DNA of 64,000 nt from Vreelandella halophila (GTDB lineage Bacteria > Pseudomonadota > Gammaproteobacteria > Pseudomonadales > Oleiphilaceae): positions 1 to 64,000 of the forward strand of contig NZ_WMEX01000004.1 in NCBI RefSeq assembly GCF_009856365.1, given 5' to 3'. The translations under genes were made by a program, and so were the position numbers. Shown one piece after another: positions 46,856 to 55,052 of the stretch. The notes under the pieces are model-generated. The model saw only the letters and a list, made by a program, of their open reading frames with translations. It searched no databases and was not told where the DNA came from. Position 1 is the stretch's first letter, and each line of letters begins with the position of its first letter.

Positions 46856-47268
46856 AGGTACTGGCGGGTCTTGTCGCGGGGCTTCTGTTCGGTCTCGGGC
46901 TTGCTGTTGGCGGTATGACCGATCCCCAGCGCGTTCTCGGTTTTCTGGATGTTGCCGGTGCCTGGGATCCGACGCTGATCGGTGTCATGGGGGGTGCCGT
47001 GGTGACCAGCTTCATTGGCTATCGCCTGGTCTGGCGGATGGGCGCACCCAGACTGGAACCGCACTTCTTCATTCCGACTCGCCAGGACCTGGACGCGCGG
47101 CTGCTGGGCGGCGCTGCCCTCTTTGGTATTGGTTGGGGGCTCTCCGGCTACTGCCCCGGGCCAGCGGTTGCGTCGATCAGCGGCCTGACCGGGCCTTTGG
47201 CGGCGTTCGTGGCTGCCATGGCGGCTGGCTGGTGGATGGCACGCCGACTGAGTAATCGTCAGGGGTAG
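46852..47268 (+). CDS. YeeE/YedE-family sulfur-compound transport protein, half 2
   Basis: 138 residues, about 4 membrane spans. It carries the complementary Cys motif GLSGYCPGPAVAS and the family's GMTDPQRVLGFLDVAGAWDPTL. With half 1 it builds one YeeE-like channel (like PmpB). Four-base overlap with the upstream gene. It ends 9 bases before the convergent MFS gene. The substrate (thiosulfate, sulfide or persulfide) cannot be told apart here. Confidence 0.9.
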   Translation: MKVLAGLVAGLLFGLGLAVGGMTDPQRVLGFLDVAGAWDPTLIGVMGGAVVTSFIGYRLVWRMGAPRLEPHFFIPTRQDLDARLLGGAALFGIGWGLSGYCPGPAVASISGLTGPLAAFVAAMAAGWWMARRLSNRQG

Positions 47269-47276
47269 GGCAGAAT

Positions 47277-48467
47277 CTAGATTTCGTGGAGTTCCCTACG
47301 GTTCATGCGATGCAGGGTCAGCAGTCCGAGTACCGGCCCGGGCAGCAGCCACCACAGTACATGCAGGGACTGGCTTGCCCAGAGGCTGGTGGTGAGCGCG
47401 ATGGCGGGGATCGTGACCGCGAAACCAACGGCGTTCATGATCGCCAGCGCTGCGCCCACGTTTTCCCTGGGCGCGGTTGCCGAGGCCAGCGCTGAGAACT
47501 GCGGTGAGTCAGCGATCACCGTGGTGCCCCAGACGGCCAGCAGCGCCAGAAGAAGCAGTGGGGGCGCGGCGCCGAGAAGCGGATAGACCAGGCAGAGGGC
47601 GCCGGATACCGCTAACGCCCCCCGCGCTACGTTGAAACTTTCCAGCCATCGGCTCATGCGGCCACCCTGGACGCAGCCCGGTAATCCGAGCCCGATGATC
47701 AGGAACGCGACCCAGGGCGTGAGCGCCGGGTCGGAACCGAGGCGCTCGAGTTCCCTGCTTACGAGGAACGGCGTCAGGGTCCAGAAGGCGTAGAGTTCCC
47801 AGCAGTGACCGAAGTAACCGAAAGCCGAGGCCCGGAAATTGCGCTGGACGAAGGCTTTTACGCCAGCACCAGGGCGGATGCCAGGGGACGCGGCGGGCAG
47901 ATGCGGGCCATCTCCAAGACTGTGGATCAGGGCTGCGGCCACCATGGCCAGCGCGGAAGCCAGAAGCAGGGGCCATTGCCAGGGGAGTTCAAAGGTCGCA
48001 CCCCGGAGCAGATGGGGAAGGGCGGTACCCAGTGTCAGCATGCCCACAAGCCACCCCAGGGCCGCACCGGCATAGCGGGGTGTCCAACTGACCACCAGCT
48101 TCATGCCCATGGGATAGATACCGGCGAGGCACAGCCCCGTGATGAAACGTGCCGCCGTCGCCAGGTAGAGGTCTGCGGCAACCAGGATAAAGGCGGCGTT
48201 GATAAGGGCCCCCGTAACCCCGGCGATGGCAAAGAGCCGGCTGGCCCGGATGCGGTCCGCGAGGCCGCTGATTGCGATGATCAGGGTGCCCGTCACAAAA
48301 CCGGCCTGAACGGCCATGGTCAGGATTCCGAGTTCGCTTTCACTGAGGCCCACGGCCCCCGCCAGTGCGGGCGCGACGCTGTTGACGCTGAACCAGAGGG
48401 AAGTGCCGAACAGTTGGGCGATGACGATGACCGCGAGTGGGGTGCGGGTGAGCAGGGAGTGGAGCAT
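47277..48467 (-). CDS. MFS transporter
   Basis: About 396 residues, 12 predicted membrane spans. Cytoplasmic loop motif GLADRIRASRLF between helices 2 and 3 is the MFS motif A (GxxxDRxxRR-like), and LAGIYPMGMKLVV is the helix-5 segment. ATG 48467 (MLHSLLTR) is chosen because the first helix begins shortly after; the extra 50 codons upstream are poorly coding. There is no specific substrate signature. It is a stand-alone gene, convergent with the YeeE pair. Confidence 0.85.
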   Translation of the reverse strand: MLHSLLTRTPLAVIVIAQLFGTSLWFSVNSVAPALAGAVGLSESELGILTMAVQAGFVTGTLIIAISGLADRIRASRLFAIAGVTGALINAAFILVAADLYLATAARFITGLCLAGIYPMGMKLVVSWTPRYAGAALGWLVGMLTLGTALPHLLRGATFELPWQWPLLLASALAMVAAALIHSLGDGPHLPAASPGIRPGAGVKAFVQRNFRASAFGYFGHCWELYAFWTLTPFLVSRELERLGSDPALTPWVAFLIIGLGLPGCVQGGRMSRWLESFNVARGALAVSGALCLVYPLLGAAPPLLLLALLAVWGTTVIADSPQFSALASATAPRENVGAALAIMNAVGFAVTIPAIALTTSLWASQSLHVLWWLLPGPVLGLLTLHRMNRRELHEI

Positions 48468-48600
48468 GAGTGTCAGGGCCTTTGGCGGGTAACGGACTAC
48501 ATGCTCCAAAGGGTAGCTGGTGTTGGGGGTTGGTTCACGAAAGGAACCGATAGAACCTGGGGAGCTGGCGTGGTTGGGGCTGACCGAGGGAGGGATTATG

Positions 48601-48675
48601 GGCCCTGCGGGCCTCACCCCTTCGGGGCCACCTTCGCGGTGCGAAGGTGTTCCTCAGCCTGCCGGGAGGCAGGCT
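48601..48675. repeat. Four short hairpins in a row
   Basis: GGCCC/GGGCC (48601-48613), CCCC/GGGG (48617-48627), CACCTTCGC/GCGAAGGTG (48629-48649) and AGCCTGCC/GGCAGGCT (48656-48675) follow one another. It lies between the MFS gene and tRNA-Ser(CGA) in the 283-base gap. No coding frame fits. It may be a transcript-processing or termination structure, or a REP-like element. Confidence 0.5.
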
Positions 48676-48713
48676 TCGGTCGAACCCATGAGGGGTCTCG
48701 TCCGCCCGCTAAG

Positions 48714-48839
<126 letters not shown>

Positions 48840-48994
48840 GCAGCGGACAGCGCGCATTCTAACGGCTCCGACCCTTTCGTAAAAGCCGGAGTCTGTCCCT
48901 GTGGGAGCGGCCATTGGCCGCGATTGGTGGAGGCCGATGCCGGAAGATGTTAGAAATAGGCCCTTTCCAAACTGGACTGAGGAGTGTCTGAACC

Positions 48995-50125
48995 ATGTCA
49001 AAGCAGATCCCGATCGTTGATCCCGAAGGGCTTCTGGAATATTCCGTTGTGTTCAACGACCGTTCCCTGAATCATATGAGTAAGGAATTTCAGGGAGTTA
49101 TGAATGACATTTCAGGTACTCTGAAAAGCGTCTACAACGCCAGTGCCACCATCGTGGTGCCTGGTGGCGGGAGCTACGGCATGGAGGCGGTGGCACGCCA
49201 GTTCGCCAACGATGCGCGCTGCCTGGTCGTGCGCAACGGCTGGTTCAGCTACCGTTGGAGCCAGATTCTGGACGCGGGGCGTATTGCCTCGGAAACGACC
49301 GTCCACAAGGCCCGTCAGCTGGAGCCGGGCAGTCAGGTTCCGTTCCGTCCGGCGCCCCTGGAGGAAGTGGTTGCCTCCATCCGTGAAAAGAAACCCGAGG
49401 TGGTGTTCGCTCCTCACGTGGAGACAGCCGCCGGCATGCGCCTGCCCGAGGATTACCTGAAGCAGGTTGCGGGCGCGGCGCATGAGGTTGGCGCAATCTT
49501 CGTGCTGGACTGCGTGGCCTCCGGTGCGCTCTGGGTGGATATGCAGGCCATCGGCGTGGATGTGCTCATCAGTGCGCCCCAGAAGGGGTGGAGTGCCTCG
49601 CCCTGTGCGGCCCTGGTCATGCTCAGTGATAAAGGCCTGGAGCGCCTTGAGGCGACCACCAGCAGCAGCTTCGCCTGTGACCTGAAGAAATGGCACCAGA
49701 TCATGCAGGCGTATGAGGGCGGTGGCCACGCCTATCACGCCACCATGCCCACGGATGCGCTCAAGGATTTCCGGGACGCTATGAACGAAACCGTCAACGA
49801 CGGTCTGGATGTCACGCGCGAACGCCAGGAAGAACTGGGACGCCGCGTCCGGGCACTGTTCTCCGAGCGCGGGTTCGTGAGTGTTGCCGCCGAGGGGTTC
49901 GAGGCGCCGGGTGTTGTGGTGCTCTATACGCAGCGTGATGACCTGCATAAAGGCAGCGGTTTTATCGAGCAGGGCCTGCAGACAGCAGCCGGTGTGCCGC
50001 TGGCCTGTGATGAGCCCGAGGATTACAAGACCTTCCGGATCGGCCTGTTCGGGCTGGATAAGCTGCGTAACATCGATCGCACGGTTGACTGGCTCGCCGA
50101 AGCACTGGACGGTCTTGGCGCCTGA
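48995..50125 (+). CDS. Class V aminotransferase (alanine-glyoxylate/serine-pyruvate type)
   Basis: 376 residues. The PLP Lys lies in SAPQKGWS (about Lys 197), with the Asp of IFVLDCVASGAL before it and the early GGGSYGMEAVAR phosphate loop, as in the AGXT/serine-pyruvate group. It would move amino groups between alanine or serine and glyoxylate or pyruvate. It is followed 9 bases on by a TauE/SafE exporter, so the pair are probably co-expressed. Nearby are an alanine symporter and an FMN hydroxyacid oxidase. The donor/acceptor pair is not fixed by sequence alone. Confidence 0.88.
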   Translation: MSKQIPIVDPEGLLEYSVVFNDRSLNHMSKEFQGVMNDISGTLKSVYNASATIVVPGGGSYGMEAVARQFANDARCLVVRNGWFSYRWSQILDAGRIASETTVHKARQLEPGSQVPFRPAPLEEVVASIREKKPEVVFAPHVETAAGMRLPEDYLKQVAGAAHEVGAIFVLDCVASGALWVDMQAIGVDVLISAPQKGWSASPCAALVMLSDKGLERLEATTSSSFACDLKKWHQIMQAYEGGGHAYHATMPTDALKDFRDAMNETVNDGLDVTRERQEELGRRVRALFSERGFVSVAAEGFEAPGVVVLYTQRDDLHKGSGFIEQGLQTAAGVPLACDEPEDYKTFRIGLFGLDKLRNIDRTVDWLAEALDGLGA

Positions 50126-50134
50126 CGGACGGGC

Positions 50135-50887
50135 ATGATCGACGTTTTTCTGCCGGCAGCGCTGGATCCGCTGACCGCGGGTCTGCTGCTGGCCGCCTCC
50201 CTGGTGACCTCGATGATCACAGCGGCCCTGGGGGCCGGCGGTGGTGTGCTGCTGCTTGCCCTGATGGCCCTGTGGTTGCCACCGGTGGCAATCATACCGG
50301 TGCATGGACTGGTTCAGCTCGGCTCCAATACCGGGCGCTTCGCCATGACATGGCGCCGGGCGGATTGGGGGGCTCTGGCCGCCTTCGCCCCCGGGGTCAT
50401 CCTCGGCATGCTCGCTGGCGCCCTGGTGCTGGTGCGCCTGCCGGAGCAGCTATGGCAGGTAACCATCGCAGGGTTCATCCTGTTCCTGTGCTGGGGGCCG
50501 TCACTGCCCGCTGCCGCCCTCGGGCGCACGGGCATACTGCTGGCATCCACGGTCACCAGTTTCATCACGCTGTTCGTTGGTGCCACAGGTCCGCTTGTGG
50601 CTGCGTTCATCAAGCAGCTCCATGAGGACCGTTTCCGCACCATTGCGACCTTCTCCGGCGCCATGACGATGCAGCACCTCCCCAAGGCGCTGGTGTTCGG
50701 TTTGGCCGGTTTCCACTTTCCCGAATGGTTACCCTGGGTGGGCGGAATGATCGCCTGCGGCCTCGTGGGTACCCGGCTGGGGCTGCACCTGGTTCACCGC
50801 ATGGGCGATCATACGTTCCAGCGACTGTTCAGCATCATCCTGACGCTGCTGGCACTGCGCCTGCTGTGGCAGGCGCTGGCCTCCTGA
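50135..50887 (+). CDS. TauE/SafE-family sulfite/sulfonate exporter
   Basis: 250 residues, 7-8 membrane spans. Family pattern: AAALGAGGGVLLLALMALWLPP near the N-terminus, HGLVQLGSNTGRF, and FVGATGPLVAAFI in the second half. The family exports sulfite, sulfoacetate or similar anions. It is 9 bases after the aminotransferase, and its stop codon abuts the stop of the convergent symporter gene. Pairing with an aminotransferase is seen in sulfonate catabolism, but no sulfonate-specific enzyme is here. Confidence 0.88.
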   Translation: MIDVFLPAALDPLTAGLLLAASLVTSMITAALGAGGGVLLLALMALWLPPVAIIPVHGLVQLGSNTGRFAMTWRRADWGALAAFAPGVILGMLAGALVLVRLPEQLWQVTIAGFILFLCWGPSLPAAALGRTGILLASTVTSFITLFVGATGPLVAAFIKQLHEDRFRTIATFSGAMTMQHLPKALVFGLAGFHFPEWLPWVGGMIACGLVGTRLGLHLVHRMGDHTFQRLFSIILTLLALRLLWQALAS

Positions 50888-52303
50888 TTACTTCCAGATT
50901 TCCCCGTCCACACGATCCTGGAGTTCCGGATAGTCACTGAGCTGGAAGTGGGGTATCCGCCCCTGCTTCCGCTGGGCGAGATAGTCCCTGGTCAGCTTCA
51001 CCACGGTGCCCGAGAGGAAGACGATGGCGATGAGGTTCACCGTGGCCATCAGGCCCATGGAGGCGTCCGCCGTGTTGAATACAGTGATCACCGCCTGGTA
51101 GCCACCCCAGATCACCATCGCCAGTGCTGCACCGCGCAGGGCGTAGAGCCAGGCGCGTGACTGGGCGCCCAGGTACACCAGCGCGTTCTCGGCGTAGGAG
51201 TAGTTGGCGACAATGGAGGTGAATGCGAAGAACATGATGGCGATGGCGATGAATTCACCGCCCAGATCACCGAGATGACTCTCCATGGCAACCTGGGTGA
51301 GCTCCGCCCCGGTGACATCAGCACCGCCTTCCATAACCCCCGAAAGCAGGATCATGACCGCGGTGGCGGTGCAGATCACGATTGTGTCCACAAAGACCGC
51401 AAAACCCTGGATCAGCCCCTGGGACGAGGGGTGGTGAGGAACCGGTGTGGCGGTGGCAGCAATGTTCGGCGCCGAGCCCATGCCGGCTTCATTGGAGAAC
51501 AGGCCACGCTTGATGCCGTTGAGCATGGCGGCGGTGATGGAGCCGGCCGCGCCGCCGGCAGCTTCGCCGAAGCCGAAGGCGTTCTGGACGATGCCCGCCA
51601 GGATGCCGGGCACCTCGGAGATGTTCATGATCATGATCCCTATGGCCAGGAGAACGTAGAGGCCGGCCATAATGGGCACGATCAGCTCGGCGAAGCGGGC
51701 GATTGAGCGCAGTCCGCCGAAGATCACCAGGCCAGCGACCACAGCGACAATGATGCCGACCAGACCCTGGTTGATCCCGAAGGCACCCTCAACCGCCGTG
51801 GCGATGGCATTGGACTGCACGGCATTGAACACCAGCCCGAAGGACAGGATCAGGCAGAGCGCGAAGATCACTCCGGCCCAGGGGGCGTTCAGACCACGGG
51901 CCATGTAGAACGCCGGGCCACCGCGGTACTGGCCCTGCTCATCCCGAACCTTGTAAAGCTGGGCGAGGGTGCTCTCGGCATAGCCTGTGGCCATGCCGAC
52001 CAGCGCCACCATCCACATCCAGAAAATAGCGCCGGCACCGCCCAGGTAGAGCGCCACCGCAACACCGGCCAGGTTGCCTGTGCCCACGCGCGAGGCAAGA
52101 CTCGTACAGACGGCCTGGAAGGGCGATATGCCGGACTTGTCGCTCTGGCGGGAGCCGCGGATGGCGCGGATCATCTCACCGAAGTTGACGAACTGCAGGA
52201 AGCCAAGGCGGATCGTGAAAAACACGCCCACGCCCAGCAGCCCGTACACGAGGATGTAGTTCCAGAAGATGGTATTCAGAAAGCCGACAGTGGATTCCAG
52301 CAA
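50888..52303 (-). CDS. Alanine/glycine:cation symporter (AGCS family)
   Basis: 471 residues, about 10-11 membrane spans. Signature segments: LASRVGTGNLAGVAVALYLGGAGAIFWMW, FSNEAGMGSAPNIAATA, and PGILAGIVQNAFG. It imports alanine or glycine with Na+ or H+. Start codon is TTG at 52303, with AAGAGG 7 bases upstream. The stop codon directly adjoins the TauE stop on the other strand, leaving no intergenic base. It is divergent from the hydroxyacid oxidase across 80 bases, which suggests a shared control region. Confidence 0.93.
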   Translation of the reverse strand: MLESTVGFLNTIFWNYILVYGLLGVGVFFTIRLGFLQFVNFGEMIRAIRGSRQSDKSGISPFQAVCTSLASRVGTGNLAGVAVALYLGGAGAIFWMWMVALVGMATGYAESTLAQLYKVRDEQGQYRGGPAFYMARGLNAPWAGVIFALCLILSFGLVFNAVQSNAIATAVEGAFGINQGLVGIIVAVVAGLVIFGGLRSIARFAELIVPIMAGLYVLLAIGIMIMNISEVPGILAGIVQNAFGFGEAAGGAAGSITAAMLNGIKRGLFSNEAGMGSAPNIAATATPVPHHPSSQGLIQGFAVFVDTIVICTATAVMILLSGVMEGGADVTGAELTQVAMESHLGDLGGEFIAIAIMFFAFTSIVANYSYAENALVYLGAQSRAWLYALRGAALAMVIWGGYQAVITVFNTADASMGLMATVNLIAIVFLSGTVVKLTRDYLAQRKQGRIPHFQLSDYPELQDRVDGEIWK

Positions 52304-52383
52304 AACGGGGCCTCTTGCAGGTGGCTGGTCAGGTGGTATTTTGAAGGTTTACCGCGAAACCATACCAGCTGAGCAGCCCTTAT

Positions 52384-53670
52384 ATGAATGACAAGAACAA
52401 GGAAACGGTCAGTCCGACCCTGGATCGCCAGCGTGAGATCTATCTCAATGGACTCAGTGGTGACCGCCCGACGGTCCCCGTGGATTACGATGAGCTTGAG
52501 GTGCGCGCGGAGCGGGCGCTTGCGCCGGAGGCGTTTGCCTACATCGCGGGTGGCGCCGGGCATGAGCACACCATGGACAGCAACCGTGAAGCATTCGGCC
52601 AGCGTCGCATCCTGCCGCGCATGCTCAACGATGTCTCCGAGCGTGATACCAGCGTAACGCTCTTTGGAAGGCGCCTGCCCAGTCCCTTCCTCCTGAGCCC
52701 CATCGGTGTGATGGAAATGGTTGATCCGAAGGGGGATGAGCTTGTGGGCCGGGCCGCGGCCTCGGAAGGCGTGCCCATGATCTTCTCGAACCAGGCTTCC
52801 CAGCCCATGGAGCATGTTGCCGGCGCCATGGGCGACGGCCCGCGCTGGTTCCAGCTCTACTGGAGCAAGTCCGACGACCTTGTGAAAAGTCTGGTGAGCC
52901 GGGCCGAGGAAGCAGGGTCTGAGGCCATTGTGGTGACCCTGGACACCACCATGCTGGGCTGGCGCACCCGTGACCTGGACCTGGCCTACCTGCCATTTCT
53001 GCGCGGCAAGGGCATTGCCCAGTACACCAGTGACCCGGTCTTTCTGAGGCGCCTCGAACAGGCGATCCAGGAGGGTGGTGACGCTGCCCCCAAGCCAAGA
53101 GTGACCATGGAAACGCTGAAAGTCCTCCGGGACGTGGCCCAGTCCTGGCCCGGAAGTACTCTGGAGGGACTTCGCTCCGGCAAGGCGAGGGCGGCGGTCC
53201 AGGAGTTCATCAACACCTACTCAAGGCCCTCGCTGACCTGGGACGATCTCGCCATGCTGCGCGAGCATACCCGTCTTCCCATCCTGCTCAAGGGCATCCT
53301 GCATCCGGAAGACGCCCGTATGGCAGTGGATTACGGCATGGATGGCGTCATCGTCTCCAATCACGGCGGGCGTCAGGTGGACGGGGCAGTCTCAAGCTTC
53401 GAGATGCTGCCCGGCGTTGTGGAGGCGGTGCAGGGCCGCGTGCCCGTGATTCTCGACAGCGGCATCCGTGGCGGGGCGGACGTATTCAAGGCACTGGCGC
53501 TGGGCGCTACGGCCGTGGGGCTGGGCCGCCCCTGGGTCTACGGGCTGGCGCTCAATGGCGAAGAGGGTGTGCGTGAGGTCCTGCGCAACCTGAAAACGGA
53601 TTTCGAGCTGACCATGGGGCTTGCGGGTTGTTCCTCCACAGCGGAGATATCGCCGGAACGGTTGGCCTGA
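52384..53670 (+). CDS. FMN-dependent alpha-hydroxyacid oxidase/lactate 2-monooxygenase-like
   Basis: 428 residues. FMN domain with FAYIAGGAGHEHTM, FLLSPIGVMEM, FQLYWSKSD, LPILLKGILHPEDA, and the catalytic His in SNHGGRQVDGA (about His 327), followed by DSGIRGGADVFKALALGA. The long N-terminus and the EGLRSGKARAA insert resemble lactate 2-monooxygenase more than glycolate oxidase, but both are possible. It oxidises 2-hydroxyacids using flavin. It is divergent from the alanine symporter. Confidence 0.9.
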   Translation: MNDKNKETVSPTLDRQREIYLNGLSGDRPTVPVDYDELEVRAERALAPEAFAYIAGGAGHEHTMDSNREAFGQRRILPRMLNDVSERDTSVTLFGRRLPSPFLLSPIGVMEMVDPKGDELVGRAAASEGVPMIFSNQASQPMEHVAGAMGDGPRWFQLYWSKSDDLVKSLVSRAEEAGSEAIVVTLDTTMLGWRTRDLDLAYLPFLRGKGIAQYTSDPVFLRRLEQAIQEGGDAAPKPRVTMETLKVLRDVAQSWPGSTLEGLRSGKARAAVQEFINTYSRPSLTWDDLAMLREHTRLPILLKGILHPEDARMAVDYGMDGVIVSNHGGRQVDGAVSSFEMLPGVVEAVQGRVPVILDSGIRGGADVFKALALGATAVGLGRPWVYGLALNGEEGVREVLRNLKTDFELTMGLAGCSSTAEISPERLA

Positions 53671-53795
53671 CACGCGGCGGCTGCCCGTGATGCGCTATGG
53701 CCGGCGGGTGTGACCAACAATCCGGCCAGGTGCTGTTGCCGTCTTCCGGTTTAGGTTTCACAATTCAGCACCACGGATCCTTTTGGGAGAAACGG

Positions 53796-54377
53796 ATGAT
53801 GATCAGGGCTCTGAACACTTTCTGCGCAGCACTTGTGCTGCTTCTGGTGGCTCTGCCGGCAATGGCGCAGCCACTTTCTGATGATCGGATTGAGCGCTTT
53901 CTTGCAAGCCTCGAGGATCTGGAAAGCCTGGGCGAGCAGGTTGAGAACACGGACATGTTCGGGGACATGGGCCAGGAGATCCAGGAACAGGCCATGCGCA
54001 AGGGCGAATTCCGGCCCATGCGCATGATGGTTGAGAAGATGCGTGACCATGAGATGCACGATGAGTTCGCGGCCGCGGTCTCCGATCATGGGTTCCAGCG
54101 TCCCGAGGACTGGGCGGATACAGGCGACCGCATTATGCGCGCCATGGCGGCAATGGAGCTGAAAAAGCACAATCGTGGCGACATGCAGGCGGAAATGGGC
54201 GCCATGATGGAGCAGATGGAGAACAACCCCAATATCTCCGAGCAGCAGCGCAAGCGCATGCGCCAGCAGATGGAGCAGGCCATGGCAGGGATGAAGGCGA
54301 TGGCCGATGCGCCCGAGGAGGACATTGAGGCCGTCCGGCCCTATCGTGACCGGATCCGTGGCGCGATGAACGACTGA
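53796..54377 (+). CDS. Exported Met-rich helical protein, unknown
   Basis: 193 residues. Signal peptide: NTFCAALVLLLVALPAMA|QPLSDDR. The mature protein is helical and very rich in Met, Glu and Gln (MRMMVEKMRDHEM, MGAMMEQMEN, RMRQQMEQAMAGMKAMA), with no Cys and no known domain. Met-rich periplasmic proteins can bind Cu(I) or act as oxidation buffers; neither is shown here. GGGAGAAACGG precedes the ATG, and the longer frame upstream is ignored. It is followed 24 bases later by the uvrY-type regulator and probably shares its promoter. Confidence 0.75.
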   Translation: MMIRALNTFCAALVLLLVALPAMAQPLSDDRIERFLASLEDLESLGEQVENTDMFGDMGQEIQEQAMRKGEFRPMRMMVEKMRDHEMHDEFAAAVSDHGFQRPEDWADTGDRIMRAMAAMELKKHNRGDMQAEMGAMMEQMENNPNISEQQRKRMRQQMEQAMAGMKAMADAPEEDIEAVRPYRDRIRGAMND

Positions 54378-54401
54378 ATCCAGTCAGCGGGAGGAAACAG
54401 C

Positions 54402-55052
54402 GTGATCCGGATTCTGGTTGTGGATGATCATGAGCTCGTGCGTACCGGCATAACACGGATGCTGGCGGACGATGAAGAAATCGAGATCATGGGTGAGGCC
54501 GACTCCGGTGAAGCAGCCGTGGACCAGGTCCGGCAGGACCCACCGGACGTGGTTCTGATGGACCTTCGGATGCCCGGCATTGGTGGACTGGAAGCCATGC
54601 GGCAGATTCACCGGATCAATGACGACGTGCGGGTGATTGCCGTGACCGCCTGTGCCGACGATCCCTACCCGACGCGGGTGATGCAGGGCGGCGCCCATGC
54701 CTATATCACCAAGGGCGCGGATCTTCAGGAGATGCTGCAGGCGGTGCGCCGTGCCTCGCTCGGTCAGCGTTACATCAGCCCGGAGATCGCCCAGAAGATG
54801 GCGCTGGGCCGGGTCAACGGGGGCTCGGAGGAGTTCAGCGCCTTCGACGAACTCTCGGAGCGTGAGCTCCAGATCGCCACCATGATCGTGCAGGGCCAGA
54901 AGGTACAGGTCATCTCGGACAAACTCTGTGTGAGCCCCAAGACTGTGAACACCTACCGCTACCGGATCTTCGAGAAGCTCGGTATCGACAGTGACGTGGA
55001 GCTGACCCTGAAGGCGGTGAAATACGGCCTGCTGGATGCCGATGAAGTCTGA
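54402..55052 (+). CDS. uvrY: UvrY/GacA response regulator
   Basis: 216 residues. The receiver has DDH (8-10), phosphoacceptor Asp 54 in VLMDLRMPG and Lys in YITKGA. The LuxR-type HTH is ELQIATMIVQGQKVQVISDKL...SPKTVNTYRYRIFEKLGI. It starts with GTG behind GGGAGGAAACAGC. UvrY is the partner of kinase BarA and turns on the CsrB/CsrC-type RNAs, linking carbon storage, biofilm and secretion. The uvrC start lies 17 bases inside its 3' end, the common gammaproteobacterial arrangement. BarA is not in the window. Confidence 0.95.
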   Translation: MIRILVVDDHELVRTGITRMLADDEEIEIMGEADSGEAAVDQVRQDPPDVVLMDLRMPGIGGLEAMRQIHRINDDVRVIAVTACADDPYPTRVMQGGAHAYITKGADLQEMLQAVRRASLGQRYISPEIAQKMALGRVNGGSEEFSAFDELSERELQIATMIVQGQKVQVISDKLCVSPKTVNTYRYRIFEKLGIDSDVELTLKAVKYGLLDADEV

